From UBA5336 sp038526245 (lineage in GTDB: Bacteria; Pseudomonadota; Alphaproteobacteria; Caulobacterales; Hyphomonadaceae): DNA of 64,000 nt. Below, piece after piece: positions 50,288 to 58,268 of the stretch (its first letter is position 1; each line of letters starts with the position of its first letter). The translations under genes and the position numbers were made by a program. The stretch is from the NCBI GenBank assembly GCA_038526245.1, contig JBCBGZ010000003.1, forward strand, positions 1 through 64,000. Direction: 5' to 3'. The notes beneath the pieces were generated by a model. It saw only the letters and a program-made list of their open reading frames with translations, ran no database searches and had not been told where the DNA came from.

Positions 50288-51427
50288 CTATTCTGCAATC
50301 AGGACACGTACCAACAGGGGTTGGCGCGTCTTCGCCTCTCGAACCTGGTCAAACCCAGCCTCGTGAAGCAATTCGGTCAGTTCGTTGCGTGCGCGCGCGC
50401 GGCCAGATCCCATAGCCCACAGATAAAGCCCGAAATAGGCGTCACCCATGGCTTCAGCCCCGGGCGTACCCGCCATGGGTTCGGCAATCAGCAGACGTCC
50501 ACCGGCCGGGAGAGCTCGCCGAACCTTGTTCAACAGGCCCCGAACCGGCCCATCATCATGGTCATGGAGAATCCGCACCAACGTGATCAGATCGGCGCCC
50601 TCTGGAATCGGGCCTTTTGTGAAGTCGACGCCGATGGCGCGTGTTCGTGAGTTGAGGCCTGTTTCGTGGAACGTCTGCTCGGCGAGTTCGGCAACGGGTG
50701 GCAGGTCGCAAAGCGTAAGCCGCGGGCCGGGGTGGGCGTGCGCCACGGCAGAGAGGAACGCGCCCGTTCCCCCGCCCACGTCCATAATGTGTGCGTATGT
50801 GGAAAGGTCGTGAGCCGCCATCACATCGCGCGCGATGAAGGCCTGTGTCTCGGCCATAAGCGCGCTGTACTCTGCGGCGCTGTCCCGGGCGGCTTCACTT
50901 GGCGAGTCCGCCGCGGCGTAGCCCCAGAATTGGGAGAGCCGTGTGGGCGGTCCCTCCCGGCGGAGCAGTGCCACCGGATCGGCGAGATCCTTGTAAAGAT
51001 CGCCATGGTGGCGGATCATCGCCAGGACCGACGGGTTGCCCATGAGCGAGGCCCCAAGATCGCCAAGGGTGTATCGTCCATCCGATTGTTGGCTCAGCAG
51101 CTGCAGTGAAGCTGCGGCCTTCAGCAGGCGCTCCGTACCATCCAGCGGCAGGTCCACTGCCGACGCAGCTTCGCCGACATCCATGGGGCGCGCCGCAATT
51201 TTTGAAATAAGGTCCAGTTGGACGCAGGCCAACAGCACCTGGGAATGCACAAACCCAGTGCAAAGATTGAACAGTTTCGCTGCTTCGGCGCGAGCTTTTG
51301 GGCGCGTGAACGGGTTCGAGACCGCCGCTTTCTGGAACTTTGGGTTCGACAAGAGGGCATTGCGCCAGCGCCGGAGACGGTGCGATATCCCCATGGCGGG
51401 CGGCGTTGGGACCGGTGTCGTCGTCAC
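50288..51427 (-). CDS. crtF: Hydroxyneurosporene/demethylspheroidene O-methyltransferase
   Basis: A 379-residue SAM-dependent methyltransferase of the acetylserotonin-type O-methyltransferase family that methylates tertiary carotenoid hydroxyl groups. It shows a dimerisation/winged-helix N-terminal half (CTGFVHSQVLLACVQLDL), SAM-binding IMDVGGGTGAFLSAVAHAHP, and catalytic LVRILHDHDD with the His base. The start is GTG 51427 overlapping the crtE stop (GTGA). It makes the methoxy carotenoids of the spheroidene or spirilloxanthin series. Confidence 0.94.
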   Translation of the reverse strand: MTTTPVPTPPAMGISHRLRRWRNALLSNPKFQKAAVSNPFTRPKARAEAAKLFNLCTGFVHSQVLLACVQLDLISKIAARPMDVGEAASAVDLPLDGTERLLKAAASLQLLSQQSDGRYTLGDLGASLMGNPSVLAMIRHHGDLYKDLADPVALLRREGPPTRLSQFWGYAAADSPSEAARDSAAEYSALMAETQAFIARDVMAAHDLSTYAHIMDVGGGTGAFLSAVAHAHPGPRLTLCDLPPVAELAEQTFHETGLNSRTRAIGVDFTKGPIPEGADLITLVRILHDHDDGPVRGLLNKVRRALPAGGRLLIAEPMAGTPGAEAMGDAYFGLYLWAMGSGRARARNELTELLHEAGFDQVREAKTRQPLLVRVLIAE

Positions 51428-52302
51428 GCCAATGCGTGGGCCAGACTGGCAGGAATTAGCCGGGATGCCTGGGCATGAACCAAGTTGCGCAGGGCTGGAG
51501 CGCCCTCACAGTCAGGCACGCTATCGGCTGCGGCTTCGATCAAACCGTTCAGCTTGGCCATCGCTGCCCTCGGGCCCAAATCGCTTGCTGCATTAGGCCT
51601 GGCGCACTTTGCATCCTGACCTGCTGGCTTACCCAGCGCCTCTTCGTCCAGAAGCATGTCGCGCAGATCATCGGCCACCTGGTAGGCATCGCCAAGGTGC
51701 TCGCCCAGCTTGCGCCAGGGGGCCGGGTCGGCGCCGACGGACGCTGCGCCCGCTTCGGCGGCACCAATGAACAGCGCGCCCGTTTTGGCCCGGTGATAGG
51801 CATCGGTCTCCACACCAGGTTCGCTCTCCCAGGCCTGTCCGGCTACAATCCCATGGGGGGCGCCCACGGCCGCAGTGACGATGGGCAGGAGCCGGGCGAG
51901 GATTTCCGGCGTGCCCGCCGTTGAACGCGCAAGGGTCGAGAACGCCATCACTATCAGGGCATCGCCGGCCAGCAGCGCAATCGGCTCGCCAAACGCCACA
52001 TGGACTGACGGTTTGCCCCGGCGCACATCAGCGCCATCGAAACATGGCAGATCGTCATGGACCAGCGAGGCACAATGGAGCAGCTCCAATGACGCTCCAG
52101 CACCCGCACTCACCATCAATTCGTCCTTGCTGCCCGCATTGCAAGCCGCTGCCACCGCGAGGCAAAGCTGCGGCCGAACACGCGCGCCACCGGGAAACAC
52201 GGCATGGCGAATTGCGCTGGCGAGTAGCGGTGGTCCAGGCGGGCTTTCGCTCTCGGAGACTGCGCTCTCAAGCGCCCACTCGATCAAGGCATCAGCGTCC
52301 AT
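51424..52302 (-). CDS. crtE: Geranylgeranyl diphosphate synthase
   Basis: A 292-residue trans-isoprenyl diphosphate synthase that supplies GGPP for carotenoids and for BchG. First Asp-rich motif LLHCASLVHDDLPCFDGADVR and second DAYQVADDLRDMLLDEE are intact, with FPGGARVRPQLCLA earlier. ATG 52302 has GGAG seven bases upstream. The gene diverges from crtD across a 95-base region with two perfect PpsR boxes. crtF is coupled downstream. Confidence 0.96.
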   Translation of the reverse strand: MDADALIEWALESAVSESESPPGPPLLASAIRHAVFPGGARVRPQLCLAVAAACNAGSKDELMVSAGAGASLELLHCASLVHDDLPCFDGADVRRGKPSVHVAFGEPIALLAGDALIVMAFSTLARSTAGTPEILARLLPIVTAAVGAPHGIVAGQAWESEPGVETDAYHRAKTGALFIGAAEAGAASVGADPAPWRKLGEHLGDAYQVADDLRDMLLDEEALGKPAGQDAKCARPNAASDLGPRAAMAKLNGLIEAAADSVPDCEGAPALRNLVHAQASRLIPASLAHALA

Positions 52303-52346
52303 GGGGAGTCTCCTTCGACGCGTAAGGTTCCAAAGACGTTTACATT

Positions 52347-52389
52347 TGTCAATTGTTATGGACAATTTGAGTGTCAATTTGAAAGGACA
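52347..52389. promoter_or_regulatory. Two perfect PpsR/CrtJ boxes between crtE and crtD
   Basis: Box 1 is TGTCAATTGTTATGGACA (52347-52364) and box 2 is TGTCAATTTGAAAGGACA (52372-52389). Both are exact TGT-N12-ACA and are seven bases apart. Box 2 covers the AGGA ribosome-binding site of crtD (GTG 52398). They likely control both divergent operons. Confidence 0.88.
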
Positions 52390-52397
52390 CTCAGATC

Positions 52398-53927
52398 GTG
52401 GGATTGGGTCCTCGCATCGCGATCATTGGCGCTGGAATCGGCGGGCTTTCGGCCGCCGCCATCCTGTCGAGGCACTTTGACGTGGACGTCTACGAACGCG
52501 CGCCTCGGCCCGGTGGAAAGGTCCGCCAGATCGATATTGGCGGCGCGAAGATCGATTCCGGCCCAACAGTGTTTACCATGGATTGGGCATTCCGGGAGGT
52601 TATGGCCCTTGCCGGCGCGGAGCTGGACGCAGAAGTCACGCTGAAACAGCTGAGCGTTTTGGCACGCCATTACTGGCCGGACGGTTCCAGCCTCGACCTG
52701 TTCGCCGACCGAGAGCGCAGCGCAGAGGCCATTGCGGCGTTCGCAGGTCCTAGGGACGCTGACAATTACCGGGCGTTTTGCAGCAAGACCCGCGATGTTT
52801 TTGAGACCCTGCGCGAGCCCTTCCTGCGCAGCCAGAAGCCGAGTTTTGCGGGACTTATTGCCCGTCAGTCGCCCATGGCGCTGCTGAACACGTCCCCGTT
52901 CTCAACGCTTTGGGGCGCGCTTTCCCGCAGTTTTTCCGATCCGCGCCTGCAACAGCTTTTCGGTCGCTACGCCACCTATTGCGGTGCTTCGCCCTTCCGC
53001 GCCCCGGCCACGCTGATGCTGATTGCACATGTGGAGCAAGAAGGCGTCTGGGCCTTGGACGGCGGTATGCAATCCATCGCCCAGGCGCTGCACCGCGTAT
53101 GTGAGCGCAATGGCGTGACCTTCCATTTCAGCGCCGATGTCGATCGCGTGGTGGAGACGGGCGGTCGGGTTACGGGGATCCGCCTTGCATCCGGCGAAAC
53201 CTATCCGGCCGAGCTTGTTGTGATGAACGGAGATGCCGCCGCCCTTGCGACGGGTGCGCTTGGGCCCGCCGGCGCCCGTGCCGTGACCTTGCCCAGCGAC
53301 ATGCAACGCTCGCAATCGGCAATGACGTGGTCCATGGTTGCAGAGCCCGCAGGCGTGCCGCTGGACATGCACACTGTGTTTTTCTCTGACGACTATGCCG
53401 CCGAGTTTGAAGCCGTGTTCGAGCGAGGCGAAGTCCCGGCTGACCCGACGACGTATATCTGCGCCCCAGACCGTGCTCCGGGCCTGCAAGCAGCAAGCGG
53501 TGCCGAGCGTCTGTTCTGCCTGATCAACGCCCCACCGACGGGTGACGCCCATTCCTACACAGCCGAGGAGATTGCCCAATGCCAAGACAGGATGCTGGGA
53601 CTGCTCGGGCGATGCGGCCTGACGCTGGAGACCGGTCTGGAGACGGCAGTGGCCACCACGCCGACGGATTTCAACGCCCTGTTTCCGGCCACGGGCGGGG
53701 CGCTCTACGGCATGGCGAGCCATGGATGGCGCGCGAGTTTCCAGAGACCTGGGGCACGAACCCGCCTGAAGGGGCTGTACCTGGCCGGGGGCAGCGTACA
53801 TCCGGGACCGGGGGCGCCGATGGCGGCGCTGTCGGGCAAAGCAGCCGCGCAGGCGATTCTCAAGGATTGCGGTTCGACCTTGCCGTCGCCCCGGGTGGCT
53901 ATGCCTGGTGGTATCTCGACGCGCTGA
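52398..53927 (+). CDS. crtD: Hydroxyneurosporene/methoxyneurosporene desaturase
   Basis: A 509-residue FAD-dependent CrtI-family desaturase that introduces C3,4 double bonds in acyclic carotenoids. N-terminal FAD motif IAIIGAGIGGLSAAAILSRHFDVDVYERAPRPGGK and C-terminal GLYLAGGSVHPGPGAPMAALSGKAAA are clear. Assignment as CrtD rather than a second CrtI is from SGPTVFTMDWAFREV and from linkage with crtC. Start is GTG 52398. The last about 60 bases overlap the probable start of crtC. Confidence 0.93.
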   Translation: MGLGPRIAIIGAGIGGLSAAAILSRHFDVDVYERAPRPGGKVRQIDIGGAKIDSGPTVFTMDWAFREVMALAGAELDAEVTLKQLSVLARHYWPDGSSLDLFADRERSAEAIAAFAGPRDADNYRAFCSKTRDVFETLREPFLRSQKPSFAGLIARQSPMALLNTSPFSTLWGALSRSFSDPRLQQLFGRYATYCGASPFRAPATLMLIAHVEQEGVWALDGGMQSIAQALHRVCERNGVTFHFSADVDRVVETGGRVTGIRLASGETYPAELVVMNGDAAALATGALGPAGARAVTLPSDMQRSQSAMTWSMVAEPAGVPLDMHTVFFSDDYAAEFEAVFERGEVPADPTTYICAPDRAPGLQAASGAERLFCLINAPPTGDAHSYTAEEIAQCQDRMLGLLGRCGLTLETGLETAVATTPTDFNALFPATGGALYGMASHGWRASFQRPGARTRLKGLYLAGGSVHPGPGAPMAALSGKAAAQAILKDCGSTLPSPRVAMPGGISTR

Positions 53928-54790
53928 GCGAGGATGGCCGCAACGGCCTGACCATGATTGCCTTCATCGGCAGCGTGTTCTCGCCCTATTACGCCTGGTC
54001 CGGACGCCGCGACCCCTTCAATCACTGTTCCATTAATGTGGCGCTGTACCGGCCGCGGGCCGGCCGCTGGGCCATGACTGAACGGGGTCGGGGGCAGGTT
54101 CAGGCGACACCTGAGCGTTTTCAGGTCCACAACAGCGCGCTGAACTGGGACGGCACCTGCCTCACCATAGACGTGCACGAACGATGCGCCCCGGTGCCCT
54201 ATCCGCTGCGCGGGCGCATTGCTGTGAATTTTGAAAGCCTTCTCAGCGGCGCTTATGCGCTTGACGATACCGGCGCGCATCGTTGGGCCCCCCTCAATCC
54301 CAATGCCGACGTGACTGTGGACTTTACCCACCCTGGGCTGACCTGGCGCGGGCGCGGATATCTCGACTCCAATCAAGGCGCTGAGCCCCTCGAAGAAGGG
54401 TTCCAGCAGTGGGACTGGTCGCGGTACGACCTTGGAGGAGGGGAAACGGCAGTCCTTTACAATACGGATCCGCGACTTGGTGAGGGCCGGTCGCTCGCCT
54501 TGCGGTTTGGCGCTGACGGCCTTGTGGAGCCATTCCAGCCGCCGACGCGCACAAAGCTGCCCGACACACGCATCTGGCGCATTTCAAGGCCTACGCGGGC
54601 AGAGTCGAACTCTACCCCACGCCACCTGCGCACGTTCGAAGACACGCCGTTCTATGCGCGATCGGTAATTGAGGCGCACATACTCGGGGCGCAGCGGGTT
54701 GGTATCTATGAGAGCTTTGCCGGCGATCGTCTGAAACGGCAGATCGTCAAGGCGTTGCTGCCATTCCGGATGCCCCGGATGGCGGGATAG
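53867..54790 (+). CDS. crtC: Acyclic carotenoid 1,2-hydratase
   Basis: CrtC adds water across the 1,2 double bond of neurosporene or lycopene. The family start VAPGGYAWWYLDALSEDGRN and GSVFSPYYAWSGRRDP are present, along with HNSALNWDGTCLTIDVHE. No ATG precedes this conserved region in frame near the crtD end; TTG 53867 (307 residues) is the proposed start. ATG 53954 (278 residues, similar to Rhodobacter lengths) is the alternative but would drop conserved residues. The 61-base overlap with crtD implies translational coupling. Confidence 0.85.
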   Translation: MRFDLAVAPGGYAWWYLDALSEDGRNGLTMIAFIGSVFSPYYAWSGRRDPFNHCSINVALYRPRAGRWAMTERGRGQVQATPERFQVHNSALNWDGTCLTIDVHERCAPVPYPLRGRIAVNFESLLSGAYALDDTGAHRWAPLNPNADVTVDFTHPGLTWRGRGYLDSNQGAEPLEEGFQQWDWSRYDLGGGETAVLYNTDPRLGEGRSLALRFGADGLVEPFQPPTRTKLPDTRIWRISRPTRAESNSTPRHLRTFEDTPFYARSVIEAHILGAQRVGIYESFAGDRLKRQIVKALLPFRMPRMAG

Positions 54791-54893
54791 GCCTGGCCTT
54801 GTCCCGGCTATTTTCGAAGAAACACGCCTTGCTGACGGGATAAACCGATCCGCCTATCCGACTGCGCTCGCGCCTGCGCCTATACTCTGAGCC

Positions 54894-55343
54894 ATGGACA
54901 CTTGTTCCCAAATCCTGCGCTGGCGCGAGATTGTGCACCCGTTTTTCTGGCCGGTTTTCTTCTGGAACCTGCGGAAGTTCGCCGCCACACTTGCGCGCAA
55001 AATCGAGGAAAACGCAGGCCAGGGCCTCATCTCCTATGAGGTGACCTGGTGGGGCGGCATCCGGATTTATCAGATGATCGACCCCGACGCGCCGCGCTGG
55101 GATGCGGGGCTTCAGGGGTGTGCGCAACGCGTGCATCTCGCGACGCTGGATGTGGGGAATCCCTACCTCTGCAATCGCGTCCCCCTAGCCCTTTTGGGAG
55201 CAGTTGCATCTGACTTCTCACACCGCGTAGCGCTCTCAATCCAGGCGATCTGCGCCCTCGGCCCCACTCCCGCCGGGAAAGGATCGCACGCCGAACTGGC
55301 ATTGGGCTGTTTCGCAGAGCCTGCGCATCTGGGCACGCGCTGA
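54894..55343 (+). CDS. Hypothetical protein downstream of crtC
   Basis: A 149-codon ORF. The first about 70 residues look real: Trp/Phe-rich IVHPFFWPVFFWNLRKFAA, then a strand-like GLISYEVTWWGGIRIYQMID. The rest (after WDAGLQGC) has atypical composition and may be out of frame, so a shorter protein or a frameshift is possible. No ribosome-binding site is evident before ATG 54894. No family recognised. Confidence 0.4.
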   Translation: MDTCSQILRWREIVHPFFWPVFFWNLRKFAATLARKIEENAGQGLISYEVTWWGGIRIYQMIDPDAPRWDAGLQGCAQRVHLATLDVGNPYLCNRVPLALLGAVASDFSHRVALSIQAICALGPTPAGKGSHAELALGCFAEPAHLGTR

Positions 55344-55473
55344 CATAGGGCGAGCCACCAGCCCACCCTAGATTCCGCTGATGTCGCCGCGCCCGACCGG
55401 GTTTGCGGACGCCGGTGCTGGAAACATGCTTGGGTCACTTGCCCTATGTCCGGACGACCCATTCAGCAAAGGC

Positions 55474-55620
55474 CTATTCGTCAGGCGCGTCGTCCCTGTC
55501 GGACGCATCGGTCTTGTTCTTGTCTGTCAGTTTACTGACTTTCCAGAGTTCCCAGAAAGCGAAGCCAAGGATGATGCCGTAGAAGGCAAGCATTTCTATG
55601 CCGAAGAGCATGTCTTTCAT
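55474..55620 (-). CDS. Small single-pass membrane protein, 48 aa, after crtB
   Basis: The 48-residue ORF begins MKDMLFGIEMLAFYGIILGF, a hydrophobic helix (residues 5-23) ending in WELW, then a charged tail KLTDKNKTDASDRDDAPDE. GGGAG is about 12 bases before the ATG; the start is 25 bases after the crtB stop on the same strand, so it is likely the third gene of crtI-crtB-orf48. The aromatic belt and charged C-terminus suggest a CcoQ-like or complex-associated subunit, but no family is assigned. Confidence 0.7.
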   Translation of the reverse strand: MKDMLFGIEMLAFYGIILGFAFWELWKVSKLTDKNKTDASDRDDAPDE

Positions 55621-55645
55621 GGCGTGTTGGCTCCCGGGGCCGGCC

Positions 55646-56674
55646 TCACGCCATGAGATTGCGCGAATTCAAGCGAAGGCAAACTTCCAGCATACGATCC
55701 ACGGGGGCCAGGTCCGACAGGCGCGGCTTGACCTGAACGGGAGGGCAGCGCTCGACAGCATCAATCAGAAACTGGTTTGCGACCAGCGCGGGCGCGCGGG
55801 AGGGTTCTGAGCTTGTGAGTGGTCCCATGGCGAGAGCTTGCCCCACAAGGGCGAGCTTTCGGGGGCCTGTCACGCGTGCCCGCGAGGATACCGAATCCCA
55901 GGCGGCCTGTTCGATCGATGTGCCGATGTCAGCATAGATCAGTCCGGCAGCCCGGATTGCCGCGCGACATCCCGGCGGTAGAAACCCCACCCCGGATAGC
56001 CCACGCGAATAGAGTCGGCTCGCTTCGCCCAAAAGGCGCTCAATGGTTCGGCGCACGCCCTGGCTCGCTACGGGCCGCGCGAGGAACGCGCCGGGTGAAA
56101 TGCCCTCTTCGGCGAGCCACTCCAGCGGCAGATAGATCCGCCCGCGCCGGGCATCTTCGCCGACATCGCGTGCGATATTGGTAAGTTGCATCGCGGCGCC
56201 GAGGTCGGTGGCCCGGGCCAGAGCCGTCTGCGAGCGCGTTCCCATGACGAGGGCCATCATGGCGCCGACGGTGCCTGCGACTCGGGCGGCATAGGCGTGG
56301 AGGTCTTCCAGTGTTTGATAGGTGCGCCCGCTATCGTCCCAATCGAGGCCCTCTATCAGCGCCGCGGGAATGGTCTCAGGAATGCCATGGCGCGCGACCG
56401 TTTCGGCAAAGGTGCGGTCGACAACTGTCTCTTCGGGCTGGCCGCGATAGGCCTTTTCAAGGCGGGTGTAGAGCCGTTCGATCCGCTCGCGGCCGCCAGT
56501 GGTCTCGTCTATGGCGTCATCACAGGCCCGACAGAAACCATAAAGCGCGAAGGCCGACGTGCGCACCTTGGCGGGCAACAGGCGGGACGCGGCATAGAAA
56601 CTGTGGGAGCCCTCCGAAATGATTGCCCGCAAGGCGGCGTCATCACCGGGCTGAGCCAAAACCACCTCAGACAC
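55646..56674 (-). CDS. crtB: Phytoene synthase
   Basis: A 342-residue squalene/phytoene synthase family enzyme that joins two GGPP molecules. Asp-rich motifs GFCRACDDAIDE and LTNIARDVGEDARRGRIYLP are intact, with SHSFYAASRLLP earlier. The start is GTG 56674, overlapping crtI by eight bases; the longer reading upstream is crtI in another frame. It supplies phytoene to CrtI from the same transcript. Confidence 0.95.
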   Translation of the reverse strand: MSEVVLAQPGDDAALRAIISEGSHSFYAASRLLPAKVRTSAFALYGFCRACDDAIDETTGGRERIERLYTRLEKAYRGQPEETVVDRTFAETVARHGIPETIPAALIEGLDWDDSGRTYQTLEDLHAYAARVAGTVGAMMALVMGTRSQTALARATDLGAAMQLTNIARDVGEDARRGRIYLPLEWLAEEGISPGAFLARPVASQGVRRTIERLLGEASRLYSRGLSGVGFLPPGCRAAIRAAGLIYADIGTSIEQAAWDSVSSRARVTGPRKLALVGQALAMGPLTSSEPSRAPALVANQFLIDAVERCPPVQVKPRLSDLAPVDRMLEVCLRLNSRNLMA

Positions 56675-58208
56675 GCTGGCCTGCCAGTTCTGAAGCCGTC
56701 GGCACGACCGCATCCATCGCCCGCGCCGAAGACAAAACGCTGGGTACGCCTGCGCCGGGGTGGGTGCCCGCGCCGACGAGATAAAGGTGTTTCACGCTCT
56801 CTGCCCGGTTGTGGGGGCGAAACCACGCGCTCTGCGTCAGGATTGGTTCTAGCCCAAACCCGGCACCATTGAAGGCGCGGTAGCGGGTTACAAAGTCGCG
56901 CGGATCCATGAGTTTTTCCGTCACGATATGATTTTGGAAACCGGGCAAGATTGTCTCGTCGAGCCGTTTCGCGATGAGCGCCTTGTAGCTGGCTGCCTTG
57001 GATGCCCAATCGATGTCAGCCGCCAGGTTCGGGATGGGTGAGAGCGCATAAAATGTGTCAAAGCCTGGCGGGGCGAGCGACGGGTCTGCTTGTGTCGGGC
57101 GGTGTACGTAGAGGCAGAGATCGTCGCTCAGTGTCTTCGTTTTGAAGATTGAGTTCAGCAGGGCGTTGAAATTATCACCCATAACTTTTGTGTGCTGACC
57201 CACTTCTTCGTAGCGCCGGTCCAAGCCGAAATACCAGACGAAGACTCCCATGGAAAAGCGCGCTCGCTCCACCCGCCACGGGCTCCAGCGGCGCGATACC
57301 TGACGGGGCAGGAGCTCATGATAGAGCGTCGCGCTATCAGTGTTGGAGACAACAATATCGGCGTTGAGCACGTCGCCAGATGACAGCCGTACACCGCGCG
57401 CCTCGCCGCGCTCGACCAGCACCTCGTCGACATCGGCGCCATAAATGAACTCCCCGCCATGGGATTCAATGAGATCAACCAAACCCTGCACCAGTGCGCC
57501 CGTGCCACCTTGTGGGAAGTGCACTCCCCATTCGCGCTCAAGCGACGGGATCATGGCGTAGGCGGAGCTTGCTGCGAGGGGGTTTCCACCAATGAAAAGA
57601 GGGTGGAAGCTGCAGATCTGGCGGATGCGCTCGTCTTTCACGAACTTCGACACCACTGTGTAGACGGGCAAATGTCCGCCATACCGGACAAGATCCGGTG
57701 TGGCCTTCAGCAACGTCGTCACATGTGTGAAAGGCACATGGCCGAGCTGATCGAAGACGATTTTTCGAAGCTCTTCAGAATGGCGCATGAAAGCTCTGTA
57801 GCCAGCAAGATCTCCGGGGCTGAGCCGCGCGACCTGCGCTTCCATGGCTGCTGCATCACCATTGTAGTAAAACATCTGCCCGTCAGTGAAGCGGATGTTG
57901 TAAAACGGATCGATGGGCCGGAGGTCGACATGGTCCTCTAAGCGTTGTCCGAGCAATGCCCACAGATCATGGAAAAGCTGGGGCACCGTGATGACCGTTG
58001 GACCGGCGTCGAATGTGAAGCCATCCTGGTGAAAAACAGCGGCCCGCCCGCCCGGCGCATCGAGGCGTTCGAGCAGCTTAACCTTGTAGCCCTTCGCGAT
58101 CAGCCGGACAGCGGCGGCAAGCCCGCCAAACCCCGTGCCGATCACCAGTGCCGTTACCGGGGAGACCTTCGCATCCAATGTGCGGGCAGTATCAACGTGC
58201 GTCAGCAT
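56667..58208 (-). CDS. crtI: Phytoene desaturase
   Basis: A 513-residue FAD-dependent desaturase that converts phytoene to neurosporene or lycopene. FAD motif ALVIGTGFGGLAAAVRLIAKG and KVKLLERLDAPGGRAAVFHQDGFTFDAGPTVIT are clear; the C-terminal LYLVGAGTHPGAGVPSVLSSARA is the family bacterial-type signature. ATG 58208 lies inside a PpsR box and has no ribosome-binding site, so the actual start may be a later codon such as TTG at codon 11. Three- or four-step specificity cannot be read from sequence. Confidence 0.95.
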   Translation of the reverse strand: MLTHVDTARTLDAKVSPVTALVIGTGFGGLAAAVRLIAKGYKVKLLERLDAPGGRAAVFHQDGFTFDAGPTVITVPQLFHDLWALLGQRLEDHVDLRPIDPFYNIRFTDGQMFYYNGDAAAMEAQVARLSPGDLAGYRAFMRHSEELRKIVFDQLGHVPFTHVTTLLKATPDLVRYGGHLPVYTVVSKFVKDERIRQICSFHPLFIGGNPLAASSAYAMIPSLEREWGVHFPQGGTGALVQGLVDLIESHGGEFIYGADVDEVLVERGEARGVRLSSGDVLNADIVVSNTDSATLYHELLPRQVSRRWSPWRVERARFSMGVFVWYFGLDRRYEEVGQHTKVMGDNFNALLNSIFKTKTLSDDLCLYVHRPTQADPSLAPPGFDTFYALSPIPNLAADIDWASKAASYKALIAKRLDETILPGFQNHIVTEKLMDPRDFVTRYRAFNGAGFGLEPILTQSAWFRPHNRAESVKHLYLVGAGTHPGAGVPSVLSSARAMDAVVPTASELAGQRV

Positions 58209-58228
58209 GAATTGACACTATGAGGTGT
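58200..58228 (-). promoter_or_regulatory. crtI PpsR/CrtJ-type box overlapping the start codon
   Basis: CGTCAGCATGAATTGACA (58200-58217) differs by one base from TGT-N12-ACA. Eight bases further upstream another TGT half-site starts (58226). Minus-strand TGGACA (58231-58226) is a possible -35, analogous to bchC. The annotated ATG lies within the box. Confidence 0.65.
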
Positions 58229-58268
58229 CCACGTCTGCACGGCAAGCGCGAAATCCTTTTAGTCAGGG

